Of a stretch of 60,034 nt of DNA, positions 33,544 through 42,923 are shown one piece after another. The notes beneath the pieces are model-generated. The model was not told the origin of the DNA, ran no database searches, and was given only the letters and a program-made list of their open reading frames with translations. The translations under genes were made by a program, and so were the position numbers. The DNA is from Nitrospira sp. (GTDB taxonomy: Bacteria > Nitrospirota > Nitrospiria > Nitrospirales > Nitrospiraceae). Where the stretch lies: assembly GCA_029865345.1 (NCBI GenBank), contig JAOUHD010000003.1, forward strand, positions 1-60,034, written 5' to 3'. Every line of letters begins with the position of its first letter. The first letter of the stretch is position 1.

Positions 33544-34848
33544 TTGAGTAACATGATTGCAGAGGCACTCTCTATGGGCTGGATGGCTTTCGCTATCCTG
33601 GCCGGGTTATTGGTTTATTTTCAGGTATCTATAAGCGATCCAGCAGCCAAGAAGCGCGCAGTTTTCAAAACATTCATCGGTATTATTGCGACGTTTTTGC
33701 TGTTTATGGCTATCGCGAACTATGCGAACAATTTCTACGGTGAAAATAGGCTTTTGCCAGTATCACTGGTGATTATTACGGTAAGCACCTTTGTTATGGC
33801 GCTGTATTTTACCAACCTCAGTGCTCTCTTGAAGATCGGGGGGCTGATGTTCTTTGTCGCTGCGTTTCTATCCGGCTATGGAAACTGGCTTCCGCAAGTC
33901 GAGGGTGGTTTTCCACCAGTAGAAGAGAAGAAGACTTGGGATTCAATGACCCCCCAACAGTTAGCTGATGAAGGGGAGAAGATTATTTTCGGCGGTGTAG
34001 GGAAGAATAAAGAGCAAGGGGCAATAGGCAAGGGGCAATGTCCGCTTTGCCATGCATTTCATGCCGGAATGTTGGGGGAACGAGCACCAAATTTAGCAGG
34101 CCTCCCTGGGCGAGGGAAAGAGCGATTGGAGGATCCTAAGTATTCAATGGGTAATCCTTCCAAGCGTGAATATGAGCAGAAAGAGGCGTTCCCAGGATCA
34201 GGAACTGCAGAAAATGCTCAAGAATATATAGCAGAATCGCACGCATGCCCTAGCTGCTATGTTGTCGCTGGGTATGGGGTTAAGGGAACCAACGACAAGC
34301 AGAGTCCAATGCCTTCTATTCATAAACCTCCAATATCACTCAGCCTTGCAGAGCTTGCTGCAGTGGATACCTGGATGTATTTGCGCGAAGGAATAGATGC
34401 TCCGTCGTTTGAAGAGATCGTAAAGTCGTACGAGAAGTTTATTCCAGAAGCAGATCGTCCTAAGCAGGCCGATGAAAAGCCTGCTGGAGCCACATCACTG
34501 ATGGCGGATGGAACAGAGCCGATTGACCAGATTTTTGCCAAAGGACAATGCATTTCTTGTCATACGATCCCTGGCATCCCAGGAGCGGTGGGCACCATCG
34601 GGCCTAAACTGGAAGAAGGGACAACAGCTCCGCAGCGTATTAAGGATCCCACTTATAAGGGAACAGCCAAGTCACCTGCCGAATACATTATGGAGTCTAT
34701 CGTAGACCCCAGTGCCTATGTGGTGAAGCCGTTCCCAGATAACACGATGCCCAAAGTCTTTGGACAAAAGCTGAGTGCTGGCGCGTTGAAAAAAATTGTC
34801 GATTATTTGTCTCAGGTGAAAACCGGAGCGCCTCCACCAAAAATATAG
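33544..34848 (+). CDS. Membrane-anchored di-haem cytochrome c
   Basis: A 434-residue protein. The TTG at 33544 fits the GGAGG site eight bases upstream; an ATG at 33553 is too far from it. Four membrane helices occupy residues about 10-120. Two c-type haem sites follow: C166-PLC-H170 and C336-ISC-H340. A CPSCY sequence near residue 235 is not a haem site; it aligns with DPSAY in the second domain, so the two halves are an internal duplication. It probably passes electrons to or from the bd-like oxidase next door. Confidence 0.88.
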   Translation: MSNMIAEALSMGWMAFAILAGLLVYFQVSISDPAAKKRAVFKTFIGIIATFLLFMAIANYANNFYGENRLLPVSLVIITVSTFVMALYFTNLSALLKIGGLMFFVAAFLSGYGNWLPQVEGGFPPVEEKKTWDSMTPQQLADEGEKIIFGGVGKNKEQGAIGKGQCPLCHAFHAGMLGERAPNLAGLPGRGKERLEDPKYSMGNPSKREYEQKEAFPGSGTAENAQEYIAESHACPSCYVVAGYGVKGTNDKQSPMPSIHKPPISLSLAELAAVDTWMYLREGIDAPSFEEIVKSYEKFIPEADRPKQADEKPAGATSLMADGTEPIDQIFAKGQCISCHTIPGIPGAVGTIGPKLEEGTTAPQRIKDPTYKGTAKSPAEYIMESIVDPSAYVVKPFPDNTMPKVFGQKLSAGALKKIVDYLSQVKTGAPPPKI

Positions 34849-34893
34849 TAGCCTCCGAGTGTCTGTCATGCGGAGAGTAAAGGGAGTTTGCCG

Positions 34894-35931
34894 ATGAAAG
34901 CGTTGATGTCGCTCGGTGCCCTGATCGGAGTGGCTGGTCTTCTCCTTCTGGGCGGAATGGTTCTTGATGTCGTCCCTTCAACCTACATACGGTTGGTGGA
35001 AGGCTACATGCCGATTCAAATGCTGCTCGAAGTGGCATGCTATGTGATCGGATTTACAGGATTGAGCTATACGTTGAATGCCATGGGTATGGCTATTCCA
35101 CGGTTTTGGCAGGGCATCGGTTTCTGGGTATTTTTTCTGCTCTATCTGAAGTACCGTATGTACCCGCCTATCCCATTCAGCGTGCGAGCAATGTATGGCA
35201 CAGTGTCATTGGTGGCAGTTTTCATGTGGGTCTCCGCTAGTGAAGAGGACTGGCAGAAGTTTAAGCAACCCATCATGAATGTTCTTGATGCTCAGACAGG
35301 GGGGAACCGGATCTTACGGTATCTCTATCTTGTGCTCCTGCCCATCCTCATCGGCGGATTTTCATTTAATGCCATGATGCCAAAGTCAGAGGAACCAATC
35401 GAGTTGCGAACGGTTCATCCAGCACCACCTGCGAGTACTAAGGTCCACGGGAAGACCTATACGTTACAGACCTCTCAGAATCCCTATCGTGTGAATCCAG
35501 AAGGAAAATACGATCAAGAGTTTTCTAATGCCAACATTGTTGAGCAGGGTATGGGGCGTTTGATGAAGCCTAATGCCAACCCCTGGGATGATAAGAATCA
35601 GGGGTATCTAAAGTATGTGCGGGAGGGTGGTGAGATATTCTTTCAGAACTGCCATTTTTGTCATGGTGATAATTTGAATGGACGAGGACTCCACGCCTTT
35701 GCCTTCAATCCAATTCCAGCGAACTTTACCGATCCAGGAACCATCGCACAGCTGCAAGAAACCTTTATCTTTTGGCGTGTTTCGAAGGGTGGAATTGGGT
35801 TACCCAACGAAGGGTTCCCGTGGGCATCAGTTATGCCACCCTGGGAGCAACACCTGACGGTGGATGAAATTTGGAAAGTTGTTTTGTTTGAATATTGGCA
35901 CACCGGCTACTATCCGCGGACCTGGGATTAG
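34894..35931 (+). CDS. Membrane-bound mono-haem cytochrome c
   Basis: A 345-residue protein from the ATG at 34894 (GGGAG site upstream; a TTG six bases earlier is less likely). Five membrane helices lie in the first 170 residues, followed by a periplasmic cytochrome domain with one haem site, C253-HFC-H257, and a likely distal Met in VMPPWEQHL. The gene spacing (45 bases after the di-haem cytochrome, 56 before the next) supports one operon. Confidence 0.88.
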   Translation: MKALMSLGALIGVAGLLLLGGMVLDVVPSTYIRLVEGYMPIQMLLEVACYVIGFTGLSYTLNAMGMAIPRFWQGIGFWVFFLLYLKYRMYPPIPFSVRAMYGTVSLVAVFMWVSASEEDWQKFKQPIMNVLDAQTGGNRILRYLYLVLLPILIGGFSFNAMMPKSEEPIELRTVHPAPPASTKVHGKTYTLQTSQNPYRVNPEGKYDQEFSNANIVEQGMGRLMKPNANPWDDKNQGYLKYVREGGEIFFQNCHFCHGDNLNGRGLHAFAFNPIPANFTDPGTIAQLQETFIFWRVSKGGIGLPNEGFPWASVMPPWEQHLTVDEIWKVVLFEYWHTGYYPRTWD

Positions 35932-35987
35932 TCGCCATATTTCTGAAGAATGCCAAACCAGACATAATGAAGATTATGAGGCCAAAC

Positions 35988-37760
35988 ATGATGGACAGTA
36001 TAACTCAGAAGGCCGGGCTCATCGCGGCTACTGCCTTCGGAGTGGTTCTAGTGTCGAGTGCAGTGTATACGTCAGTTTCTGCTCAAGGGCTTCCTGAGGG
36101 CTTTAAGAAAGGTGATCTTTCGCCTGCACCATCAGCAGAAATGATTGAAGCAGGGAAGCGAGTCTATTTCACTAAGTGCGTGTGGTGTCACGGAGTGGAT
36201 GGAGCCGGTGATGGACCTGGAGCCGACCGGCTTTGGCCACGCCCGCGGAACTTCAATCAAGGCACATTCAAAATTCGCCATACTGCAAGCGGCGAACTCC
36301 CACTCTTCGATGCTAAGAAGCCTATAGCTGGGCAGAACGATCTGTTTGAAACGGTCACGCATGGATTGCCTGGTTCTGCCATGCCACCTTGGGAAGGTAT
36401 TTTGAGCGAGGAACAGCGCCTACAAGTCCTATCTTTTGTTACGACCGAACTCGTCAAAGACCGAAAGTTTACCGATAAGCAGTCAGAAACACAGACGATT
36501 TTACAACTAGCGGAGCTTAAGCCTAAACCCGCCACTGACGAAAGTAAGAAGCGGGGTGCCGAGTTGATCGTAGAGAAAAAGTGTGTCGAATGTCATGGAA
36601 TGGAAGGGCGTGGCGATGGAAACGCCTTCAATTTAAAGGATGACTGGGGTTTCTCAATCCAACCGGCCAATTGGCATAAGTGCTGGAACTTCAGGGGGAG
36701 TCGTCAAGATCCGTACAATGTTGCCAACATCTTCCGTACTTTTTCTACGGGTGTAAATGGCACACCGATGCCATCTTTTGCGGATAACACGAGTGTTGAT
36801 GAACGGTGGGATATCGCCAACTTTGTCAGTTCGCTGTGTGAAAGAGATACACTGGGTAATCCACTGCCCATTGATCCATTAACCGATAAGCCTAAAATCA
36901 ACTTCGTCATCCCCTCAGATCTCTTTGAGGGGGAAATCCCGGCTGAGATTGAGCATGAGGCCTGGCAAAAGGCTCCAAAACGACTTGTGGCGATGGGAGG
37001 ACAGATCACCCATAAGCCAAGAAACTTTGTTAATCGAATCGATGATATCTGGGTTCGGTCGCTCTACAATGACAAATATATTGTCTATCTTCTTGAATGG
37101 GATGACCGAACGAAAAGTATAGCTGAAGGCAAGCTTCCGTGGGCCCCCACTCAGGTGAACATCGATATTAAAGAGCAGGACCCTAAGACGGGTGAAGAGG
37201 GGTCTATTGCGGCGAATCAAAATAATTACGCGGTCTACAACGACGCAATTGCCATTGAGACGGCGGTGAAGTGGAAAGAATTACCGGCTCCAATTAAGCC
37301 GCGCTATCTCTTTGGGACGAACGACCAATATCCCATGGATATAGTGAAGTGGGAAGCTGACGGCTCCCTTCGGGCATTCAAAGGTACCGGATGGGATAAG
37401 GACTTCGAGGAACGTGATAACTACGAAGAGGCCATGAAGCTCGTAAAGAGCGAATGGAAGAATGGTCGCTGGTATGTCATGATTCAACGGCCTGTAGGAA
37501 ATAAAAAAGACCAGGACTACGATGAAGACACCTTTTTTGAAGTGGGTCAATATATTCCCACTGTCTTCTTTGCATGGGATGGTCACAATGGTGATGCAGG
37601 ACGAAAGATGGCCGTGTCCGCATTTTACTACACCTTTATGAATCCACCGGTTCCTCAGGAAACGTACATCTATCCAGTTGTTATCGCTGTCGGAGTGGTA
37701 CTGCTGGAGGGTTGGGTTCTGACTCGTCGCGCAAACAGGAAAAAGGGGAAGACGCTGTAG
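35988..37760 (+). CDS. Di-haem cytochrome c fused to ethylbenzene-dehydrogenase-type haem-binding domain (NXR gamma-like)
   Basis: A 590-residue protein. The ATG at 35988 has a GAGG site six bases before it; further in-frame starts lie upstream. A signal peptide is followed by two cytochrome c domains (C64-VWC-H68 and C199-VEC-H203), then about 250 residues resembling the EB_dh haem-b-binding domain of dimethylsulfoxide-reductase-family gamma subunits (GEIPAEIEHEAWQKAP, DIWVRSLYNDKYIVYLLEWDD, WKNGRWYVMIQRP). A C-terminal membrane helix anchors it. In Nitrospira such proteins are candidate NXR gamma subunits or electron mediators. No alpha or beta subunit lies in this window. Confidence 0.85.
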   Translation: MMDSITQKAGLIAATAFGVVLVSSAVYTSVSAQGLPEGFKKGDLSPAPSAEMIEAGKRVYFTKCVWCHGVDGAGDGPGADRLWPRPRNFNQGTFKIRHTASGELPLFDAKKPIAGQNDLFETVTHGLPGSAMPPWEGILSEEQRLQVLSFVTTELVKDRKFTDKQSETQTILQLAELKPKPATDESKKRGAELIVEKKCVECHGMEGRGDGNAFNLKDDWGFSIQPANWHKCWNFRGSRQDPYNVANIFRTFSTGVNGTPMPSFADNTSVDERWDIANFVSSLCERDTLGNPLPIDPLTDKPKINFVIPSDLFEGEIPAEIEHEAWQKAPKRLVAMGGQITHKPRNFVNRIDDIWVRSLYNDKYIVYLLEWDDRTKSIAEGKLPWAPTQVNIDIKEQDPKTGEEGSIAANQNNYAVYNDAIAIETAVKWKELPAPIKPRYLFGTNDQYPMDIVKWEADGSLRAFKGTGWDKDFEERDNYEEAMKLVKSEWKNGRWYVMIQRPVGNKKDQDYDEDTFFEVGQYIPTVFFAWDGHNGDAGRKMAVSAFYYTFMNPPVPQETYIYPVVIAVGVVLLEGWVLTRRANRKKGKTL

Positions 37761-37798
37761 CGTTTCATCACGACGCGCTTCAGTGCAGCAAGAAGATG

Positions 37799-37832
37799 GA
37801 GGGGGTGGGGAAACCTACCCCCTCTTTTTTTT
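37799..37832 (+). terminator. Intrinsic terminator
   Basis: The stem GAGGGGGT (37799-37806) pairs with ACCCCCTC (37817-37824) and is followed by eight T. It ends the cytochrome operon. Confidence 0.93.
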
Positions 37833-37849
37833 AGACAGGTTACGTTCTT

Positions 37850-38467
37850 ATGATCACTGACGTGACAGGTGTTCTACTGGCTGGCGGGAAAAGTAGGAGG
37901 ATGGGAGAAGACAAGCGATTCATCCGTGTCGGTCAGGAGACTCTCTTTAATCGGAGCTTGACGGTTCTCCGTGAAGTGTTTGAGACGGTCTGTGTCGTCA
38001 TCGCTCAAGATAGTCCGCCCCTGCAGGCGGACGTGCCGGTAGTCCGTGATCTTATTCCGGACTGTGGGAGCCTTGGTGGATTGTATACGGGGCTTCGATT
38101 GGCCAAGACCCAACATATCTTCGTCGTGGCCTGTGATATGCCATTTCTCAGCCCAGATGTCATACGGCATATGGTTCAACTGAAGGATTCAGCTGATATT
38201 GTCATCAGTCGCTGGGCGATTCGTCTTCAGCCAACCCATGCGCTCTATGGCCGAAACTGCCTTCCGGTTATTGAGGAAATGATGACTCTCCATAATAGGA
38301 AGATTCACAGTATGGTCAGCCATCCATCTCTTCGCGTCTGTGTGGTTCCCGAAGTAGAGATCAGGCAGATCGATCCTGATGGGCACTCCATGTTCAACCT
38401 CAATACGCCGTCGGATTTAGAACAGGCTCGATCAGTGTGTGATCCTGGTACGGGGATTGAGTCGTAG
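37850..38467 (+). CDS. mobA: Molybdenum cofactor guanylyltransferase
   Basis: A 205-residue nucleotidyltransferase. The N-terminal LLAGGKSRRMG (residues 9-19) binds the nucleotide, and VACDMPFLSPD provides the metal-binding Asp. It attaches GMP to molybdopterin to form the bis-MGD cofactor of DMSO-reductase-family enzymes such as nitrite oxidoreductase. Its position directly after the EB_dh cytochrome, though beyond a terminator, fits that use. Confidence 0.9.
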   Translation: MITDVTGVLLAGGKSRRMGEDKRFIRVGQETLFNRSLTVLREVFETVCVVIAQDSPPLQADVPVVRDLIPDCGSLGGLYTGLRLAKTQHIFVVACDMPFLSPDVIRHMVQLKDSADIVISRWAIRLQPTHALYGRNCLPVIEEMMTLHNRKIHSMVSHPSLRVCVVPEVEIRQIDPDGHSMFNLNTPSDLEQARSVCDPGTGIES

Positions 38468-38483
38468 TGTGTAGGTCTGACAG

Positions 38484-39500
38484 GTGAAACGTACCCTCCT
38501 TATCATTCATCCGGGTGCACTGGGGGATGTCCTGCTGGCTGTCCCAGCAATAAGGCGTCTAAGTCTGAAATTTCCTCAGCATGAGATTGTGCTCATAGCT
38601 GCTGCCGCCGTGAGCCGACTCCTATTGGAATGTGGGGTGATCAGCAATGGCCTTCCATTGGAAGGCCACGTATGTCTGAGGCTGTTTTCAAGGACCGTAT
38701 TGATCTCCAGGGAACTCTCTTCATGCGTGAACCGTTGTGATCTTGCTGTGGCCTGGATGGAAGATAAAGAAGGTATGCTTGGTGCTTTCTTCCAGGAGTT
38801 TGGTGTGGCGAGGGTTCAGATTCAGTCGCCATTTTCCACGGGACTACGTGCAACGCATCAGAGTGACCGTTTTCTTGAGACGTTGGGTGAACGGACCAGA
38901 GATAGTGTATCGGAGAGCACGCTACAGGTTCACCCGCATCTCTTGGAGCGGGGGAAGGACTCTCTTGACGCGCTGAGGATCTCCCAGGAGCAATCGCTGG
39001 TTCTTGTGCATCCAGGGAGTGGAAGCGTTCACAAGTGCCTTGAACCCAGAAGAATGGCCTCGCTGATTGAAGGGTTGTGGGAGAAGGGGATGTATCCCCT
39101 CATCGTGGAGGGGCCGGCTGATCAGGATGCCGTAGCACAGACACTGCATTTTGTGAGTCGGCCACCTCTTGTGCTCAGAGACCTTGATCTGTCGCAGCTG
39201 GCAGGAGTGTTTGCGCAGGTGGCCTTGTATATCGGCCATGATTCAGGTGTGACTCACTTGTCTGCTTTGTTGGGTGTGCCGACCATTGCCCTATTTGGTC
39301 CTACGGACCACAATCGCTGGGCACCTCAGGGTCATCATGTGACGATCCTTCGAGGTTCTCCCTGTATCTGTGAGTCGTGGGCTACCGTTAAAATGTGTGA
39401 GGGGAAGCCCTGTCTTCAAGTGCCGATCGAAAAGATTCTGATAGCATCGGGACTTGCGATACGGAGGGCGAGTAGTGCAAACCCTCGTTATTCCACGTGA
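38484..39500 (+). CDS. Glycosyltransferase family 9 (heptosyltransferase-like)
   Basis: A 338-residue protein from a GTG. The N-terminal LLIIHPGALGDVLLAVPAI motif and the C-terminal block YIGHDSGVTHLSALLGVPTIALFGPTD are hallmarks of GT9 enzymes, which add heptose to the lipopolysaccharide inner core. It begins 16 bases after mobA. The exact sugar acceptor is unknown. Confidence 0.85.
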   Translation: MKRTLLIIHPGALGDVLLAVPAIRRLSLKFPQHEIVLIAAAAVSRLLLECGVISNGLPLEGHVCLRLFSRTVLISRELSSCVNRCDLAVAWMEDKEGMLGAFFQEFGVARVQIQSPFSTGLRATHQSDRFLETLGERTRDSVSESTLQVHPHLLERGKDSLDALRISQEQSLVLVHPGSGSVHKCLEPRRMASLIEGLWEKGMYPLIVEGPADQDAVAQTLHFVSRPPLVLRDLDLSQLAGVFAQVALYIGHDSGVTHLSALLGVPTIALFGPTDHNRWAPQGHHVTILRGSPCICESWATVKMCEGKPCLQVPIEKILIASGLAIRRASSANPRYST

Positions 39501-39580
39501 ACCGCCTTGTCTCTGCCCAATTCCATATGATAGATTAACGAGCTAATTTCCTTTTTTGGTAAGGACTTAGAGGAATTATT

Positions 39581-41305
39581 GTGTCTCAAGGATTTGTGCA
39601 AGAGAGGGTCACAACGGCCCTACTTGGCGCCCTCAATGGCGCGAGGCAAAAGGGGCAATTGAAGACGGCGGCTTGGCCCACGCTGAGTCTTGATGCGCCC
39701 AAACGACCAGAATGGGGCGATCTCGCTTCCACAGTAGCCATGTCATTAGCCTCATCTGAGCACAAGGCACCTCATGATATTGCCCAGATCATCGTAGAAA
39801 ATATTCCTCAGCGAGAGCAGCTGTTTGATCGTGTTGAAATTGTTCGTCCCGGTTTTTTGAATTTGACGGTTAAACCGGCTCTCTGGCAGGAGGTTCTTCG
39901 TGAAATCGAGTTGCAAGGGGCTCGTTATGGCCGGACAGCTGTCGGGGCCGGCCGTCGAGTGTTGGTTGAGTATGTGAGCGCCAATCCGACCGGGCCGTTG
40001 CATGTTGGCCATGGCAGGGGGGCGGCGGTCGGGCAGGCGGTCGTTCGATTGCTGGATGCGATCGGATACGAGGCCGTCAGCGAGTACTATATCAACGACG
40101 CAGGTCGCCAGATGAAATTGTTGGGCGCGTCCGTGTATGCCCGTTACCAGGAGTTGTCAGGGCAGACGATCGCGTTTCCTGAGGACGGCTATCATGGTTC
40201 CTACATCACATCGCTGGCACAGCAGCTCAAGGAGGAACTCGACCGAGTCGCAGATGAACTGACTCCTGCTGACCTTGAAACTCGCTGCCGATCCCTTGCC
40301 TATCAAAAACTGCTGGGACTCATCCGTGACGATCTTAGGTCCTTTGGAATCGAGATCCAATCCTGGTTCAGCGAAACGTCGCTTCTAGAGTCCAAAGCTA
40401 TCGAATTGGCTCTGGAAGAATTGAAAACCCGCGACCTCCTATTCCAAGAGGATGGTGCCTGGTGGTTTCGGGCATCCACGTATGGTGACGAAAAAGACCG
40501 TGTCGTCAAGAAGCAGGACGGGGAGTATACGTACTTGGCCTCCGATATCGCCTACCATCATGACAAGCTGAGGCGTGGCTACGATCTGCTGGTCGATGTC
40601 TTTGGTGCCGACCACCATGGGTATATCCCGCGCATGGAAGCCGTCATGCAGGCCTATGGACATCCCAAAGATCGTCTCCATGTCGTGCTGGTCCAGTTGG
40701 TGAAATTATTGCGAGATGGAGTCGAAGTGAAGATGTCCAAGCGGACCGGGGAATTCATCACGATGCGGGAAGTCCTGGATGAGGTCGGAGCGGACGCCGC
40801 GAATTTCTATTTTCTCATGCGCGACTCCAATACGCATTTGGAGTTCGATCTGGAGCTGGCGAAGCAACGGTCCGCCGACAATCCGGTGTACTACGTTCAA
40901 TATGCCCACGCGAGAATTTGCAGCCTGTGGCGTGTCGCGTCCGCCAGGGGGATTGCCCGTCCAGCTGCGGAGGGCACGGACCTGACAGTGTTGATGGATC
41001 CCGATGAATTAGGGTTGATCAAGAAGCTGTCTTCTTACCCTGAAGTCGTTCAGGCGAGTGCCCTGGCTTTTGAGCCGCACCGTGTGACGTACTACCTTCA
41101 ACAATTGGCGGCGCTTCTCCATACGTTTTATAACAAACACCGTGTGTTGCCTCCCGAACTTGATCAGGAGAACAAGGAGTCAGCCTCTACTGAAGTGCTC
41201 ACATCCAAACGGACGGCGGCGCGACTGGTTTTGATGGGGGCGGTCCAGCAAGTTCTTCGGAATGGACTCAATGTGCTCGGCATCTCAGCGCCGGAGCACA
41301 TGTAG
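39581..41305 (+). CDS. argS: Arginyl-tRNA synthetase
   Basis: A 574-residue class I synthetase. The N-terminal Add-1 domain, the HIGH-type motif HVGHG in VEYVSANPTGPLHVGHGRG, the KMSK motif (VKMSKRTGEFI) and the C-terminal DALR anticodon-binding domain (residues about 450-574) are all present. The start is GTG with an AGAGGA site. It charges tRNA-Arg; a normal full-length gene. Confidence 0.97.
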   Translation: MSQGFVQERVTTALLGALNGARQKGQLKTAAWPTLSLDAPKRPEWGDLASTVAMSLASSEHKAPHDIAQIIVENIPQREQLFDRVEIVRPGFLNLTVKPALWQEVLREIELQGARYGRTAVGAGRRVLVEYVSANPTGPLHVGHGRGAAVGQAVVRLLDAIGYEAVSEYYINDAGRQMKLLGASVYARYQELSGQTIAFPEDGYHGSYITSLAQQLKEELDRVADELTPADLETRCRSLAYQKLLGLIRDDLRSFGIEIQSWFSETSLLESKAIELALEELKTRDLLFQEDGAWWFRASTYGDEKDRVVKKQDGEYTYLASDIAYHHDKLRRGYDLLVDVFGADHHGYIPRMEAVMQAYGHPKDRLHVVLVQLVKLLRDGVEVKMSKRTGEFITMREVLDEVGADAANFYFLMRDSNTHLEFDLELAKQRSADNPVYYVQYAHARICSLWRVASARGIARPAAEGTDLTVLMDPDELGLIKKLSSYPEVVQASALAFEPHRVTYYLQQLAALLHTFYNKHRVLPPELDQENKESASTEVLTSKRTAARLVLMGAVQQVLRNGLNVLGISAPEHM

Positions 41306-41322
41306 CGGGTCAGGCCCCGTAG

Positions 41323-42501
<1,179 letters not shown>

Positions 42502-42519
42502 AAGAAGGGGATTGGCTTG

Positions 42520-42894
42520 ATGTTGATGGAATCGATTGCATGGGCTGAGGGGACGAGCGGAGGCGTGGCATCTGTCACTGGAGGGACGAGCGGGATGTTA
42601 TCGTTGCTCCCGTTCCTCTTGATCTTTGTCATTTTTTATTTTCTTCTGATCCGGCCTCAACAGAAGAAGCAAAAGCAGCAGCAGTCCTTGTTGGACGCCT
42701 TGAAGAAGGGCGACAAAGTGATCACGACGTCAGGAATCTGGGGCACCATCACCAACATCGGAAAAGAGACGGTGACCTTGCAGATTGCCGATAATACCAA
42801 GATCAAAATGCAGCGTGAGAATGTTGGGCGCGTGCGTGGCGAAGAAGAAGATAAAGACAAGGACAAAGATAAGGACAAGGACAAAGACGCGTAG
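42520..42894 (+). CDS. yajC: Preprotein translocase accessory subunit YajC
   Basis: A 124-residue protein from the ATG at 42520. One membrane helix (LPFLLIFVIFYFLLI) is followed by RPQQKKQKQQQ and the conserved GDKVITTSGIWGTITNI block. The C-terminus ends in alternating Asp-Lys pairs encoded by a hexamer repeat. YajC associates with SecDF in the Sec translocon; secD follows. Confidence 0.95.
   Translation: MLMESIAWAEGTSGGVASVTGGTSGMLSLLPFLLIFVIFYFLLIRPQQKKQKQQQSLLDALKKGDKVITTSGIWGTITNIGKETVTLQIADNTKIKMQRENVGRVRGEEEDKDKDKDKDKDKDA
42850..42888 (+). repeat. Hexanucleotide-like microsatellite in yajC 3' end
   Basis: Six and a half units of the degenerate hexamer GAY-AAR encode a run of Asp-Lys pairs at the YajC C-terminus. 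Synonymous third-position changes between units show that the repeat is not recent. Confidence 0.85.
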
Positions 42895-42923
42895 TTCACA
42901 CGGGATAAGGGGTCACGGACGAC

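Noticed and set aside
34240-34260. CPSCY in the di-haem cytochrome as a third haem site
   Set aside because: It lacks the haem-ligating His and aligns with DPSAY in the second domain.
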